Assembly: GCA_947165795.1 (NCBI GenBank)
Contig: CAMVBP010000003.1
Coordinates: 1 to 27,299, forward strand
DNA from: an uncultured Treponema sp.
GTDB lineage: Bacteria; Spirochaetota; Spirochaetia; Treponematales; Treponemataceae
DNA length: 27,299 nucleotides
Direction: 5' to 3'
The notes beneath the pieces are model-generated. The model worked only from the letters and a program-made list of their open reading frames with translations, did not search any database and was not told where the DNA came from. Position 1 is the first letter of the stretch. Every line of letters begins with the position of its first letter. Below are positions 7,737 through 15,403 of this stretch, one piece after another. Made by a program: the position numbers and the translations under genes.

Positions 7737-7753
7737 AGCATTTTATAAATGCT
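7737..7753. promoter_or_regulatory. Inverted repeat AGCATTTTATAAATGCT in the rubrerythrin leader
   Basis: Perfect 7-base arms (AGCATTT and AAATGCT) surround a 3-base centre. It lies about 12 bases past the predicted transcription start and before the TAGGAG ribosome site, so it could be a repressor site or an RNA hairpin. It does not match the PerR box pattern. Confidence 0.45.
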
Positions 7754-7785
7754 TGCTGCACATATTAAATTTATAGGAGCATCTT

Positions 7786-8322
7786 ATGGATCTTAAAGGA
7801 ACACAGACAGAGAAGAATTTGCAGACTGCTTTTGCCGGCGAGTCTATGGCACGAAATAAATATACATATTTCGCAAGCAAAGCAAAAAAAGACGGATATG
7901 AACAGATTGCTGCAATTTTTTTGGAAACTGCTGACAATGAAAAAGAACATGCAAAAATGTGGTTCAAATTATTGAACGGCGGAATTGGAACTACTGCAGA
8001 AAACTTAAAGGCAGCTGCTGACGGCGAAAATTACGAATGGACAGATATGTATGCTGAATTTGCAAAGGTTGCAAGAGAAGAAGGCTTTGAAGCAATTGCA
8101 AAACAGTTTGAAGGCGTTGCCGCAATTGAAAAACATCACGAAGAACGCTACAGAAAGCTTCTTAAAAATGTAGAAGACAAACTTGTTTTCTCAAGCGATG
8201 GCGATGCTATCTGGCAGTGCAGAAACTGCGGCCATATTGTTGTTGGAAAAGAAGCTCCAAATGTATGCCCTGTTTGTGCACATCCACAGAGCTATTTCCA
8301 GATTGAAGCACAGAATTATTAA
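7786..8322 (+). CDS. rbr: Rubrerythrin
   Basis: This 178-residue non-haem iron peroxidase removes hydrogen peroxide in anaerobes, taking electrons through its rubredoxin domain. The N-terminal ferritin-like four-helix domain (1-135) has the two ExxH di-iron motifs, E52-H55 (NEKEHAKMW) and E115-H118 (IEKHHEERY), plus the helix-one glutamate in [11 protein letters not shown]. The C-terminal rubredoxin-like domain has CRNC (C145/C148) and CPVC (C161/C164). The length and domain order are standard. The gene is monocistronic by its own promoter and a strong terminator, with TAGGAG about seven bases before the ATG. It implies an anaerobic or microaerophilic host that meets oxygen. Confidence 0.96.
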   Translation: MDLKGTQTEKNLQTAFAGESMARNKYTYFASKAKKDGYEQIAAIFLETADNEKEHAKMWFKLLNGGIGTTAENLKAAADGENYEWTDMYAEFAKVAREEGFEAIAKQFEGVAAIEKHHEERYRKLLKNVEDKLVFSSDGDAIWQCRNCGHIVVGKEAPNVCPVCAHPQSYFQIEAQNY

Positions 8323-8352
8323 TAAACAGTGCCGTAGCGCACTTGTTTGAAT

Positions 8353-8388
8353 AAAAAACTGACTGCCATTACGGCAGTCAGTTTTTTT
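8353..8388. terminator. Bidirectional intrinsic terminator between rubrerythrin and the M29 aminopeptidase
   Basis: The stem ACTGACTGCC/GGCAGTCAGT has a five-base loop (ATTAC), with an A-run on the left and a T-run on the right, so it works on both strands. Its right edge overlaps the aminopeptidase stop codon at 8387-8389. Confidence 0.93.
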
Positions 8389-9559
8389 ATATTTGCAAGG
8401 CACCATCCTGCAAAATTGTTTTTGATGAACCGTCTGAATAAGTTAGAATAATCGTCGGTTCTTTTACAACTCCATCAAGATGAATTAAGCTTGGCGCATC
8501 GTTGTCATAATTTTCGCCGATTGCAAAATGACAGGTATGAAAAGCCTTTTCATCTTCCAGCATATTTCCTGTAATTTTTGCGGCAGGATTTAATCCAATT
8601 CCAAGCTCTCCGATATTTCGCGCATTTTTTTTGTAAATGCTGCCCTGCCCTTCTCCAAGCTTTCCTTCCTTTTCATAAGCCATTGAACGGTTTTCTGCTT
8701 CTGTAATGGTTTTTAAAAGTCTTTTTGCTTCGCTTCCACCAGTAACTTCCGTTACGTAGCCAGCCTGAACTTTACAGGTAATTGGTGTTTCCAAAAGCGC
8801 ATCGCCGTCAGAAAATGTCATGGATCCGTCAAAAACAATTGTTCCTTCGCAGCCATCACACTGCTGCTCAATAATTGTTCCGTTTGAATCTTTTAAATTA
8901 CTTCCACCAACGACCGGACTGATAAATACTTCTCCCGCAGGAATGTTTCCACCAGTTCCCGGTTTAGAAAAATCTCCGTCATCAAAAAGAAGGTTTCTTC
9001 CGTTTACCGGTACAATTATATCTGTTCCGCCCGGAGAAGTTACCCTTACACTAACTGAATCCTTAAAAAATTCATTTACTTTTCTGCATCTTTCCTGGAG
9101 TTCTTTATAATCAATTGAAGCTGTGCGGTTCATCATATCTGTAGTAATTCCTGGAGTCCATACACCGCGCATAACCTTTTTTCCATTAATCAGATAATCG
9201 AACATATTTGTGTATTCTTCGCCGCTGTCTGTCTTATATGGATTTGCATTTCCCTGCGGATCTTTTCCAAGCTTTATGTTTGAAATTGAAAAACAAACAT
9301 CCGGTGCAGTGGCAATTGCAGCAAGTACTTCTGGATTGGCATTATCAAAGCTGGTTTTATCGCTCTGAAAAATTAATGTAGACTGAGCACCTTCATCGCT
9401 TGCTGCAGAAAATAAATCCTGTGCAATTTCTGAAGTTGCAGGATTTGCAATAATTAAAACCCTTTCCCCTTTTTTTACTTTTACTACATCCTGAATTACA
9501 ACCTGTGCACTTGTCCTGTTATTTTTTTTACCTAAAAGATTATCTAATTTTAATTCCAT
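8387..9559 (-). CDS. Aminopeptidase, peptidase family M29
   Basis: This 390-residue cytoplasmic metallo-aminopeptidase of the AmpS/PepS/aminopeptidase T family removes N-terminal residues from peptides using two metal ions. The metal-site motifs are the glutamate in GGNIPAGEVFISP, RNIGELGIGLNP, LEDEKAFHTCHFAIG and SLIHLDGVV. The N-terminal Rossmann-like part (VVKVKKGERVLIIANP) is also typical of the family. The start is the ATG at 9559, with GAGG about nine bases upstream. It lies 60 bases after rsmG at the end of the long minus-strand gene series and shares the terminator with rubrerythrin. Leucine-type preference cannot be read from the sequence. Confidence 0.88.
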   Translation of the reverse strand: MELKLDNLLGKKNNRTSAQVVIQDVVKVKKGERVLIIANPATSEIAQDLFSAASDEGAQSTLIFQSDKTSFDNANPEVLAAIATAPDVCFSISNIKLGKDPQGNANPYKTDSGEEYTNMFDYLINGKKVMRGVWTPGITTDMMNRTASIDYKELQERCRKVNEFFKDSVSVRVTSPGGTDIIVPVNGRNLLFDDGDFSKPGTGGNIPAGEVFISPVVGGSNLKDSNGTIIEQQCDGCEGTIVFDGSMTFSDGDALLETPITCKVQAGYVTEVTGGSEAKRLLKTITEAENRSMAYEKEGKLGEGQGSIYKKNARNIGELGIGLNPAAKITGNMLEDEKAFHTCHFAIGENYDNDAPSLIHLDGVVKEPTIILTYSDGSSKTILQDGALQI

Positions 9560-9619
9560 AAAAATACCTCGCTAAAAATTTCCTGAACTGATTTATGAAT
9601 ACAGTTTTTGCGGAAAAAT

Positions 9620-10306
9620 TTATTTTTGAATAATAACTAAATTTCGTTCTGAATCTTCAAGTCCCGGAACTTTTAGATTTTCGATTTTGTAATCCGGAAC
9701 AAGATTTTTTATCTGTTCCATTTCTTCTTTAATGCTTTCAAGCTTTGCTTTATATGCACAAAGAAAACCTTGCGGTTTTACAATTTTTAATAAGGTTTTA
9801 GTCATTTTTTTATCTAGAGGACGAAATGCCCTGAACGTTATTAAATCGTATTTTTCAGCTTCAATTCGCTCTGCTTCGCTGTTTATTACCTGAACATTTT
9901 TTAAGCCGAGAATTGCAATACAGTTTTCCAGAAATGAACATCTTTTTTCCATCCGCTCTACAAGCTCAAAATTTACGTTTGTTTCAGAAAGCATAAAAGC
10001 TGTTGCAAGTGGAATACCCGGAAGTCCGCCTCCGCTTCCTATATCTGCAATAACAGGTTCAGAAGAATTATTGTTTCCAATACATTTTTCATCAATAATT
10101 TCCTTGATTTTTTTAAACGCCGAAATTGAATCCAAAATATGTCTTGTCATTAATTCATCATGATCGCTTGTGTTAGTTAAATTATACGCAGAATTATAGA
10201 GAATTATTTCTTTTATATAATCTTCCATTTTTGTATCAAAAGCCTGTGCAATATTCTGTGCAATTCCGCAATTTTCGAAAGCCTTATATAATTCGGTTTT
10301 ATTCAT
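9620..10306 (-). CDS. rsmG: 16S rRNA (guanine527-N7)-methyltransferase RsmG
   Basis: This 228-residue enzyme of the GidB family methylates G527 of 16S rRNA with S-adenosylmethionine; loss of activity gives low-level streptomycin resistance in other bacteria. Family motifs are YNLTNTSDHDELMTRHILDS (41-60), the SAM loop ADIGSGGGLPGIPLA (from 87), VERMEKRCSFLENC, and ITFRAFRPLD. Length fits the family. The usual ribosome site is missing: the 3-18 bases before the ATG are taken up by a copy of the 16-base palindrome (10309-10324), and the nearest AGG is more than 20 bases upstream. Translation may be coupled to the upstream exported-protein gene, which ends 34 bases before. Confidence 0.95.
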   Translation of the reverse strand: MNKTELYKAFENCGIAQNIAQAFDTKMEDYIKEIILYNSAYNLTNTSDHDELMTRHILDSISAFKKIKEIIDEKCIGNNNSSEPVIADIGSGGGLPGIPLATAFMLSETNVNFELVERMEKRCSFLENCIAILGLKNVQVINSEAERIEAEKYDLITFRAFRPLDKKMTKTLLKIVKPQGFLCAYKAKLESIKEEMEQIKNLVPDYKIENLKVPGLEDSERNLVIIQK

Positions 10307-10308
10307 AC

Positions 10309-10324
10309 TTACGACCGTTAGTTA
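10309..10324. repeat. Dispersed palindrome copy 1 (TTACGACCGTTAGTTA)
   Basis: This copy matches TWACNANCGTTMGTTA at every defined position. It is intergenic and sits where the rsmG ribosome site would be expected. Confidence 0.7.
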
Positions 10325-10339
10325 GTTAATCCTACAGAT

Positions 10340-11263
10340 TTATTTATTGTCCAAATCCAACAGCAAATCTACAGAAAGATTTTTATCTGAATAATGTAGA
10401 ACTACAAGATTTCCTGTTTTTTCTGCAGTAAGGTTTCCTGTCTGAGTCATTCTATAAATAAATGAATTTTCATTTTTATAGTCCTGTGTGAGTGTTGGCT
10501 GAACATTATAAGTCAGACTGCTTCCTGTTGTACTTGTAGGCCTGAAAAGCATATAAAAAGTTTCTGTTCTTGGAAACTGATCAACATAATATTTTCTATC
10601 GGCAGTAAGAAGAAATGTTCCGTCTGCTTCCTGTTCGCTTATAAAATATGCTGAAAGCGAAGATAAAATATCGTAACCGTTTATTTTGAATCTTAAGATT
10701 TTTGGTTCACGGGATTTAAAATTTTGTGCGTCAGACTGCTTAACTTCCATCTCTGTTTTTTGATAAGCATCTGCATTGTTCTGTTGAGTTTTCAAATCAT
10801 TCAAACTATTCAGCATTTGCTGCAATAATAAATTTGTCTGAGAAGTTGTTGCATAATTCTGCACAGATGAAGTTGTATCTAAAGAAGATAAATCAGAAAA
10901 AAGTCCGGAATCATATAAACCCAGAATATCCGAAGCCGTTAAAATATTTGATGGATCTGTCTGCAGGGAATTTTTTGTATTTGTTGTTGTGTTTGCATTT
11001 GAAAGTACTGCTTCGTTGCTTTTATCTTCTGTATTATTTGTTTTTGCAGAATTTTGTTTTGCAGGAGAAACAGGTGCCGTTGGAACTGTTGGTGTATAAA
11101 AACTGCCGGAAGAAATTGATTGCATGGTCGGCATAGTTGGCATAGCAGGCATTTCCGGCATCTGAAGCATTTCCATGGATTGTGCAGATATTTGAGAACT
11201 AATTATAAAAATAAAAAATATTATACATATAGGTAAACGTAAATTCTTTTTAGAGATTTGCAA
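10340..11263 (-). CDS. Exported protein of unknown function with Met/Pro repeat
   Basis: I do not recognise this family. The chosen TTG start at 11263 has a perfect GGAGG six bases upstream (11270-11274), inside the end of the preceding gene, and gives a 307-residue protein. A signal peptide is clear (basic KKNLRLP, core ICIIFFIFIISS, cleavage near ISAQ). It is followed by a short tandem M-P repeat (MPEMPAMPTMPTM) and then a long Ser/Thr/Asn/Gln-rich region to about residue 190. The last 110 residues look folded and rich in beta strands (ILRFKINGYDILSSLSAYF, LLTADRKYYVDQFP, LVVLHYSDKNLSVDLLLDLD). No lipobox is present. It is probably periplasmic or surface-exposed. It overlaps the upstream metallopeptidase gene by 14 bases, so the two are probably translated together. 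Confidence 0.7.
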   Translation of the reverse strand: MQISKKNLRLPICIIFFIFIISSQISAQSMEMLQMPEMPAMPTMPTMQSISSGSFYTPTVPTAPVSPAKQNSAKTNNTEDKSNEAVLSNANTTTNTKNSLQTDPSNILTASDILGLYDSGLFSDLSSLDTTSSVQNYATTSQTNLLLQQMLNSLNDLKTQQNNADAYQKTEMEVKQSDAQNFKSREPKILRFKINGYDILSSLSAYFISEQEADGTFLLTADRKYYVDQFPRTETFYMLFRPTSTTGSSLTYNVQPTLTQDYKNENSFIYRMTQTGNLTAEKTGNLVVLHYSDKNLSVDLLLDLDNK

Positions 11264-12068
11264 GGCTTTCCTCCACATATTCAAGACGTTGTGTAAGCTG
11301 AGCAATAGATTTTTCCAGTCTCTGCTTTTCCTTTTCGAGTTTTGCTTTTGGATCATTTTCGCTGGTTCGGCCAGCCGCTGCTTTCTGCTTCATAAGTTCA
11401 CGCACTGTTGCCGGGCTTTTTCCACCTTCCAGAAAATCCTGCTGAACACTTGTCCTTTCATCCGGTTTTTTAATCGAAGCAACTACTTTCATATTTTCAA
11501 AACCAATTGCAGGATTTACATCGCAGGCACCAACCTTACGAATGTCTTTTGCAGAATTTCTTGGAAGACACAAAACTCTGTCTATATAATCATCATAGCG
11601 TATATCGGCCTCTTTGCACAAATCAAAAGCACGCGCAAGCTTTTGACCAAATTCCTTCATCAACTCGCCGTTTTTTTCCAGATAATTTGTTTTAATATCC
11701 TGGGTGAGTTCTTTTAATTCGCTGTTATTTTCCCAGCCGATTGAATAATATCCTTTTGTTTCTGCTACATGAATTAAGTCGCCAAATTTTGCCCAGAATT
11801 CCTGAGTATGAACGCGACATGCAGAACCATAAGTTGGATCTATTTTTTGTTTTTCGACTGTCATCAAATGATGAGTATATTCATGAACAGCAGTATAAAT
11901 CATTGAATTTTCAGATTTAAAATTCAAACTGTGAAGATAAATTTCGTGAGTATCCGGCTTATAAAATCCGTTCACTCTTTTACTTTCTTTTCCTGTCTGA
12001 ATTACCGTAAAATCTATATCGCTTGATTCTATATCTAAAAGTATTTCTTTGATGCGCTCATTTGTCAT
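11250..12068 (-). CDS. Putative zinc metallopeptidase with HExxH motif and C-terminal coiled coil
   Basis: This 272-residue protein has no signal peptide. An HExxH motif at H62-E63-H66 within MIYTAVHEYTHHLM is the zinc-binding signature of many gluzincin-like and SprT/ImmA-like peptidases. The third ligand is not certain; H87 (CRVHTQEFW) and later acidic residues are candidates. The final 32 residues form a strong heptad coiled coil (KAKLEKEKQRLEKSIAQL onward). The start is the ATG at 12068, which overlaps the rsmE stop (ATGA) and has AGGAG seven bases upstream. The open frame extends to 12155, but that part overlaps rsmE and is rejected. The substrate is unknown; its overlap with the exported protein gene suggests a shared role. 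Confidence 0.7.
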   Translation of the reverse strand: MTNERIKEILLDIESSDIDFTVIQTGKESKRVNGFYKPDTHEIYLHSLNFKSENSMIYTAVHEYTHHLMTVEKQKIDPTYGSACRVHTQEFWAKFGDLIHVAETKGYYSIGWENNSELKELTQDIKTNYLEKNGELMKEFGQKLARAFDLCKEADIRYDDYIDRVLCLPRNSAKDIRKVGACDVNPAIGFENMKVVASIKKPDERTSVQQDFLEGGKSPATVRELMKQKAAAGRTSENDPKAKLEKEKQRLEKSIAQLTQRLEYVEESLANL

Positions 12069-12829
12069 TTTAATGCTCCTATATGATTTAATATTATTGA
12101 ACCGGCAACTGTTGCAGCGGTTTCTGTCCTCATAATTCTGTTTCCCATTCCGCAAAGAATGAATCCATTATCTGAAAGAATTTTTCTTTCGTTATCCGTC
12201 CATCCCCGCTCACTTCCAATTGCTGCAGTTATGTATTCATTAGTTTCTGCTACATTTCCTGAAGTTACATATTTTTGCATTGCTTCATTCAAACTGCATT
12301 CCGGCGATTTATTATCTAAAGCAATTTTTTTATTGTCTAACGAACGTTCGTTAATTACATTCAAACAGTCCCGTAAATTTTTATGAATAAATATCTCCGG
12401 AACTTTTGTTGCTCCTGACTGAATTGTTCCGTCCAAAAGCATTTCAAAAACATTTTCTTTTTTTGCAAGGTTTGATTCGAGATAAGATTTTTCGCCAAGT
12501 TCAGTTCCTGTAAGATGAACTTCGCAAACTCCAAGCGCAGCAATATCCCGTAAAAGTCTTTTTAACTGAATTGGCCGTGGAAAACCAATAATCATTATTA
12601 GCGGGAAAAGTGGCCTTGGATCTTCTTCATTTGAAGGAATAAAAGAAAAATAAATTTCTTTTTCGGTAATCTTTGTAATTTTTGCATTTCCGGAATTCTT
12701 GTTTATAATTCCTGCAAAAAATTCATCGTCTTCTTTTTTATGAAGAATTTTTAAAATATGCTGTGCGCGTTCGTCTTTAACAGACAGCGGTTTGTTAATT
12801 TCAGATTCATAAAAAAGACAAATGTTCAT
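12065..12829 (-). CDS. rsmE: 16S rRNA (uracil1498-N3)-methyltransferase RsmE
   Basis: This 254-residue SPOUT-class methyltransferase modifies U1498 of 16S rRNA. The N-terminal PUA-like part (ERAQHILKILHKKEDDEFFAG) precedes the knotted C-terminal domain. The SAM-binding signatures are AAIGSERGWTDNERKIL and LCGMGNRIMRTETAATVA; the family norm is GPEGG, so the SER variant here is a small deviation. The segment NERSLDN in a variable loop is encoded by a copy of the dispersed palindrome (12338-12353). The gene lies nine bases behind the TPR gene and overlaps the metallopeptidase by four bases. Only a weak AAGAT precedes the ATG. Confidence 0.93.
   Translation of the reverse strand: MNICLFYESEINKPLSVKDERAQHILKILHKKEDDEFFAGIINKNSGNAKITKITEKEIYFSFIPSNEEDPRPLFPLIMIIGFPRPIQLKRLLRDIAALGVCEVHLTGTELGEKSYLESNLAKKENVFEMLLDGTIQSGATKVPEIFIHKNLRDCLNVINERSLDNKKIALDNKSPECSLNEAMQKYVTSGNVAETNEYITAAIGSERGWTDNERKILSDNGFILCGMGNRIMRTETAATVAGSIILNHIGALK
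12338..12353. repeat. Dispersed palindrome copy 2 (TAACGAACGTTCGTTA)
   Basis: This is a perfect 16-base palindrome inside rsmE, read in frame as N-E-R-S-L. Confidence 0.75.
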
Positions 12830-12837
12830 AATTTATC

Positions 12838-14205
12838 TTACCGGTTTGTAATTCTCTTGAGGATTTTTGTAAGCTGATCCTTTTCTATCAAATCTATTGG
12901 ACGACCGTCTATATATTTGTGAGCGCTTTCTGTAAAGCTTCCCATTGTTACACAATAACCTGCATCGCATTTTGTATCACGAACTTTAGAATGGAACTCA
13001 CGTATATTTATATCGCCGATAACATTTTGAGTTCTGTAAAAGCGGAAAAGCTGTTTTGCTTCCCATCTTGGATTTTCTACGTTGCAGACAATTTCTACAC
13101 ATTCAGAAGCAACCTGAACATCTTCAACCTTTACAAATGCATCCTTGTGGTAAATTGAAATAAAGTTTCGGCAGAGAGCCACAAAGTCGCTTGTACCGGA
13201 CATAAGATAAACCTGAAGGTTTTTGTTCTGATTTAATTCTGAATATCTTGCTACAAGGATATCCACATCTTTATAACCGGTTTTTGCCATTTGAATCTGT
13301 TTTAAGAAAGTAAGACCCTGAGCAATATCGTTCATTGCTATATAGTCATTTCCTAATCTGTATTTAATCTGCAGCATAAGCTGTTCTTCTACATTAGGAA
13401 GCTTTAAAGCAATTTCATAATCTTTAATGGCTTCTGCAAATTTCTTTACACGCTCATGCATTTTTCCTGCTTCAAGACAAGCCTGTGCTCCAAACTGTGG
13501 ATCCGGTCTTAAATGCATAAACACTTTTAAAGCCTTGTCGCCCATTCCAACTTCTGTCATTGCAACTGCCATTTGGAAAAGAAGTTCCTTATTATCAGGA
13601 TGTTCATCAAGTGCACGCTTTAAGAACGGAAGCGAGTCTTTATATTTCTGAGCCTTATATAAAGCGCCGCCAAGCAAAATGTAAATTTCAGAATTTTCAG
13701 GTTCAAGAGCTCTGGCTTTTTTAAAGCAATAAATTGCCTTGTCCATTACATTTGTTTTTAAGAAAGTCTGTCCCAAAAAATAATTACATTCAAAGCTTTC
13801 CGGATTCTTTTTTAGAGAAGTAATTAAAGATGTTGTAGCGTCTTCCAGCTTTTCCATGTTATAAGCTGCAACTCCCATACGAAGTGCAGCTTTAGCCATA
13901 TCAATTTCTACATGAACTGTTGAAATATCATAAAGGGTTTTATAAATTTGCCATGTTTTTTCCCAGTTTTTATCGGCGTAATATACTTCTCCCAAAGATT
14001 CCAATGCATTCACATTATGCGGATCATGCATGAGTTTCTTTTCGGCTTCTTTAATAATTGCACTTTTTCCTTTTCTCTGAAGCCTGTCCTTGCGTTCTTT
14101 TTCGGAACCAGGTTCTCCGTCTTTTTTCTTCAAACGGGTTACAGTCATCAAAATAATTATTAAAAGAGCAGCAGCAATTACACCAATTAATATTCCTATT
14201 ACCAT
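12838..14205 (-). CDS. Membrane-anchored TPR protein with Mrr-like C-terminal domain
   Basis: This is a 455-residue protein from an ATG at 14205 with AGG eight bases upstream; a TTG at 14211 is the alternative. One N-terminal membrane segment (VIGILIGVIAAALLIIILM) is followed by a basic stop-transfer stretch. Residues of about 50-320 are TPR repeats (for example SLGEVYYADKNWEKTWQIY, NYFLGQTFLKTNVMDKAIYC, IYILLGGALYKAQKYKDSL). The last 120 residues resemble the Mrr-type restriction-endonuclease fold, with AGYCVTMGSFTESAHKYIDG and PIDLIEKDQLTKIL matching its end. The usual D/QxK catalytic residues are not clear, so it may bind rather than cut nucleic acid. It lies between an aminotransferase and rsmE in the same direction. 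The TPR call is sure; the Mrr-like call is moderate. Confidence 0.8.
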   Translation of the reverse strand: MVIGILIGVIAAALLIIILMTVTRLKKKDGEPGSEKERKDRLQRKGKSAIIKEAEKKLMHDPHNVNALESLGEVYYADKNWEKTWQIYKTLYDISTVHVEIDMAKAALRMGVAAYNMEKLEDATTSLITSLKKNPESFECNYFLGQTFLKTNVMDKAIYCFKKARALEPENSEIYILLGGALYKAQKYKDSLPFLKRALDEHPDNKELLFQMAVAMTEVGMGDKALKVFMHLRPDPQFGAQACLEAGKMHERVKKFAEAIKDYEIALKLPNVEEQLMLQIKYRLGNDYIAMNDIAQGLTFLKQIQMAKTGYKDVDILVARYSELNQNKNLQVYLMSGTSDFVALCRNFISIYHKDAFVKVEDVQVASECVEIVCNVENPRWEAKQLFRFYRTQNVIGDINIREFHSKVRDTKCDAGYCVTMGSFTESAHKYIDGRPIDLIEKDQLTKILKRITNR

Positions 14206-14227
14206 GGACAAATCCTATTGAAAACCT

Positions 14228-15403
14228 TTAACGGTTTCCCATTTTTTCTTTTACCATTAATGAAATTCGTTCAAGAGCAATTTTTATTTTTTCAACCGAA
14301 GTTGCATAACAACATCTTATAAAGCCCTCGCCGGCATCGCCAAATACATTTCCCGGAACAACAGCAACACTGTATTTTTGAATAAGCTCCGTTGCAAATT
14401 CTTCACTGGTCATTCCTGTCGGACGAATGTCAGGGAACATATAGAAAGCGCCTTCCGGCTCTGTACAAGGCAGTCCCATTTCTATAAAGGCTTTATACAT
14501 TAAATTTCTTCTCTGCTGATAAGAAATCCGCATTTTTTCAACTTCATCCCAGCCGTTTCGTAAACCTTCAGCTGCAGCATACTGACTGAAAATCGGCGGA
14601 CAAATTGCATTGTATCCGTGAAGCTTGCAGCACTGAACAAGCAGATCGTGCGGAGCAGCCATATAACCAATTCGCCATCCTGTCATAGCAAAAGATTTTG
14701 AAAAACCGTTAAACACGATTGTGTAATCTTTCATTCCAGGGAACGAACCGATAGAAACATGTTTATGTCCGTCGTATAAAAGTTCACAATAAATTTCGTC
14801 ACTCAAACACCAGATCTGATGTTTTTTAACAACTTCAGCAATTTTTGCAAGCTCTTCTGCAGGAATAATTCTTCCAGTTGGATTACTTGGAGAACAGAAC
14901 ATTACTGCTTTTGTTTTTGAAGTACACACAGCTTCTATAGATTCAGCAGTTGGATAAAGTCCTGTCTTACTTGTATCAAGGTGAATTACTTTTGCATTGC
15001 ACAAATCTGCAAGCGGCTGATAGCTTACATAACAAGGTTCACAAACAATCAGCTCGTCACCAGGATTTAAAATTGCACGCAAAGCTAAATCCAAACCCTG
15101 AGACGCTCCTACTGTCGGTAAAATTTCTGTAGCCGGATCGTAAAAAAGATTATAACGTTCCAGATATTTTGTAATTTCCTGACGAAGCTCTATCAATCCC
15201 CAGTTTGAAGTATAAGAGGTATGACCTTTTTCCAAATGGTAAAAAGCTTCTTCACGAACCACCCATGGAGTTGGAAAATCCGGTTCTCCAACACCAAGCG
15301 AAATAATATCATCATGTCCTATGCAAAGTTCAAAAAACTTACGAATTCCAGAAGGTGGAATTTCCATCATTTTTGAACTGAATTTATCTGTTCTTGTATT
15401 CAT
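14228..15403 (-). CDS. PLP-dependent aminotransferase, class I fold
   Basis: This 391-residue aspartate-aminotransferase-fold enzyme is similar to PatA and aromatic or methionine aminotransferases. It transfers an amino group between an amino acid and a 2-oxo acid. The PLP lysine is K236 in NGFSKSFAMTGWRIGY. Other motifs are SLGVGEPDFPTP near the N-terminus, the PLP-phosphate region GASQGLDLALRAI, the SPSNPTGRI loop, LSDEIYCELLY, and the substrate-carboxylate arginine in EGFIRCCYA. The ATG overlaps the stop of the Lrp-type regulator (TAATG), so the regulator and enzyme are co-translated and the regulator probably senses a related amino acid. Exact amino-acid specificity cannot be told. Confidence 0.9.
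   Translation of the reverse strand: MNTRTDKFSSKMMEIPPSGIRKFFELCIGHDDIISLGVGEPDFPTPWVVREEAFYHLEKGHTSYTSNWGLIELRQEITKYLERYNLFYDPATEILPTVGASQGLDLALRAILNPGDELIVCEPCYVSYQPLADLCNAKVIHLDTSKTGLYPTAESIEAVCTSKTKAVMFCSPSNPTGRIIPAEELAKIAEVVKKHQIWCLSDEIYCELLYDGHKHVSIGSFPGMKDYTIVFNGFSKSFAMTGWRIGYMAAPHDLLVQCCKLHGYNAICPPIFSQYAAAEGLRNGWDEVEKMRISYQQRRNLMYKAFIEMGLPCTEPEGAFYMFPDIRPTGMTSEEFATELIQKYSVAVVPGNVFGDAGEGFIRCCYATSVEKIKIALERISLMVKEKMGNR

Noticed and set aside
11264..11356. Longer start of the exported protein at 11356 or the ATG at 11278
   Set aside because: These place many polar residues before the signal peptide. The TTG at 11263 has GGAGG at ideal spacing and gives a normal signal peptide.
11289..11717. 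142-residue plus-strand ORF opposite the metallopeptidase
   Set aside because: It is antisense to a well-supported gene, rich in Phe/Cys/Ser as expected from reverse reading, and has no ribosome site.
12069..12155. Longer start for the HExxH protein
   Set aside because: This part lies wholly within rsmE, and the ATG at 12068 has AGGAG and a four-base overlap with the rsmE stop.
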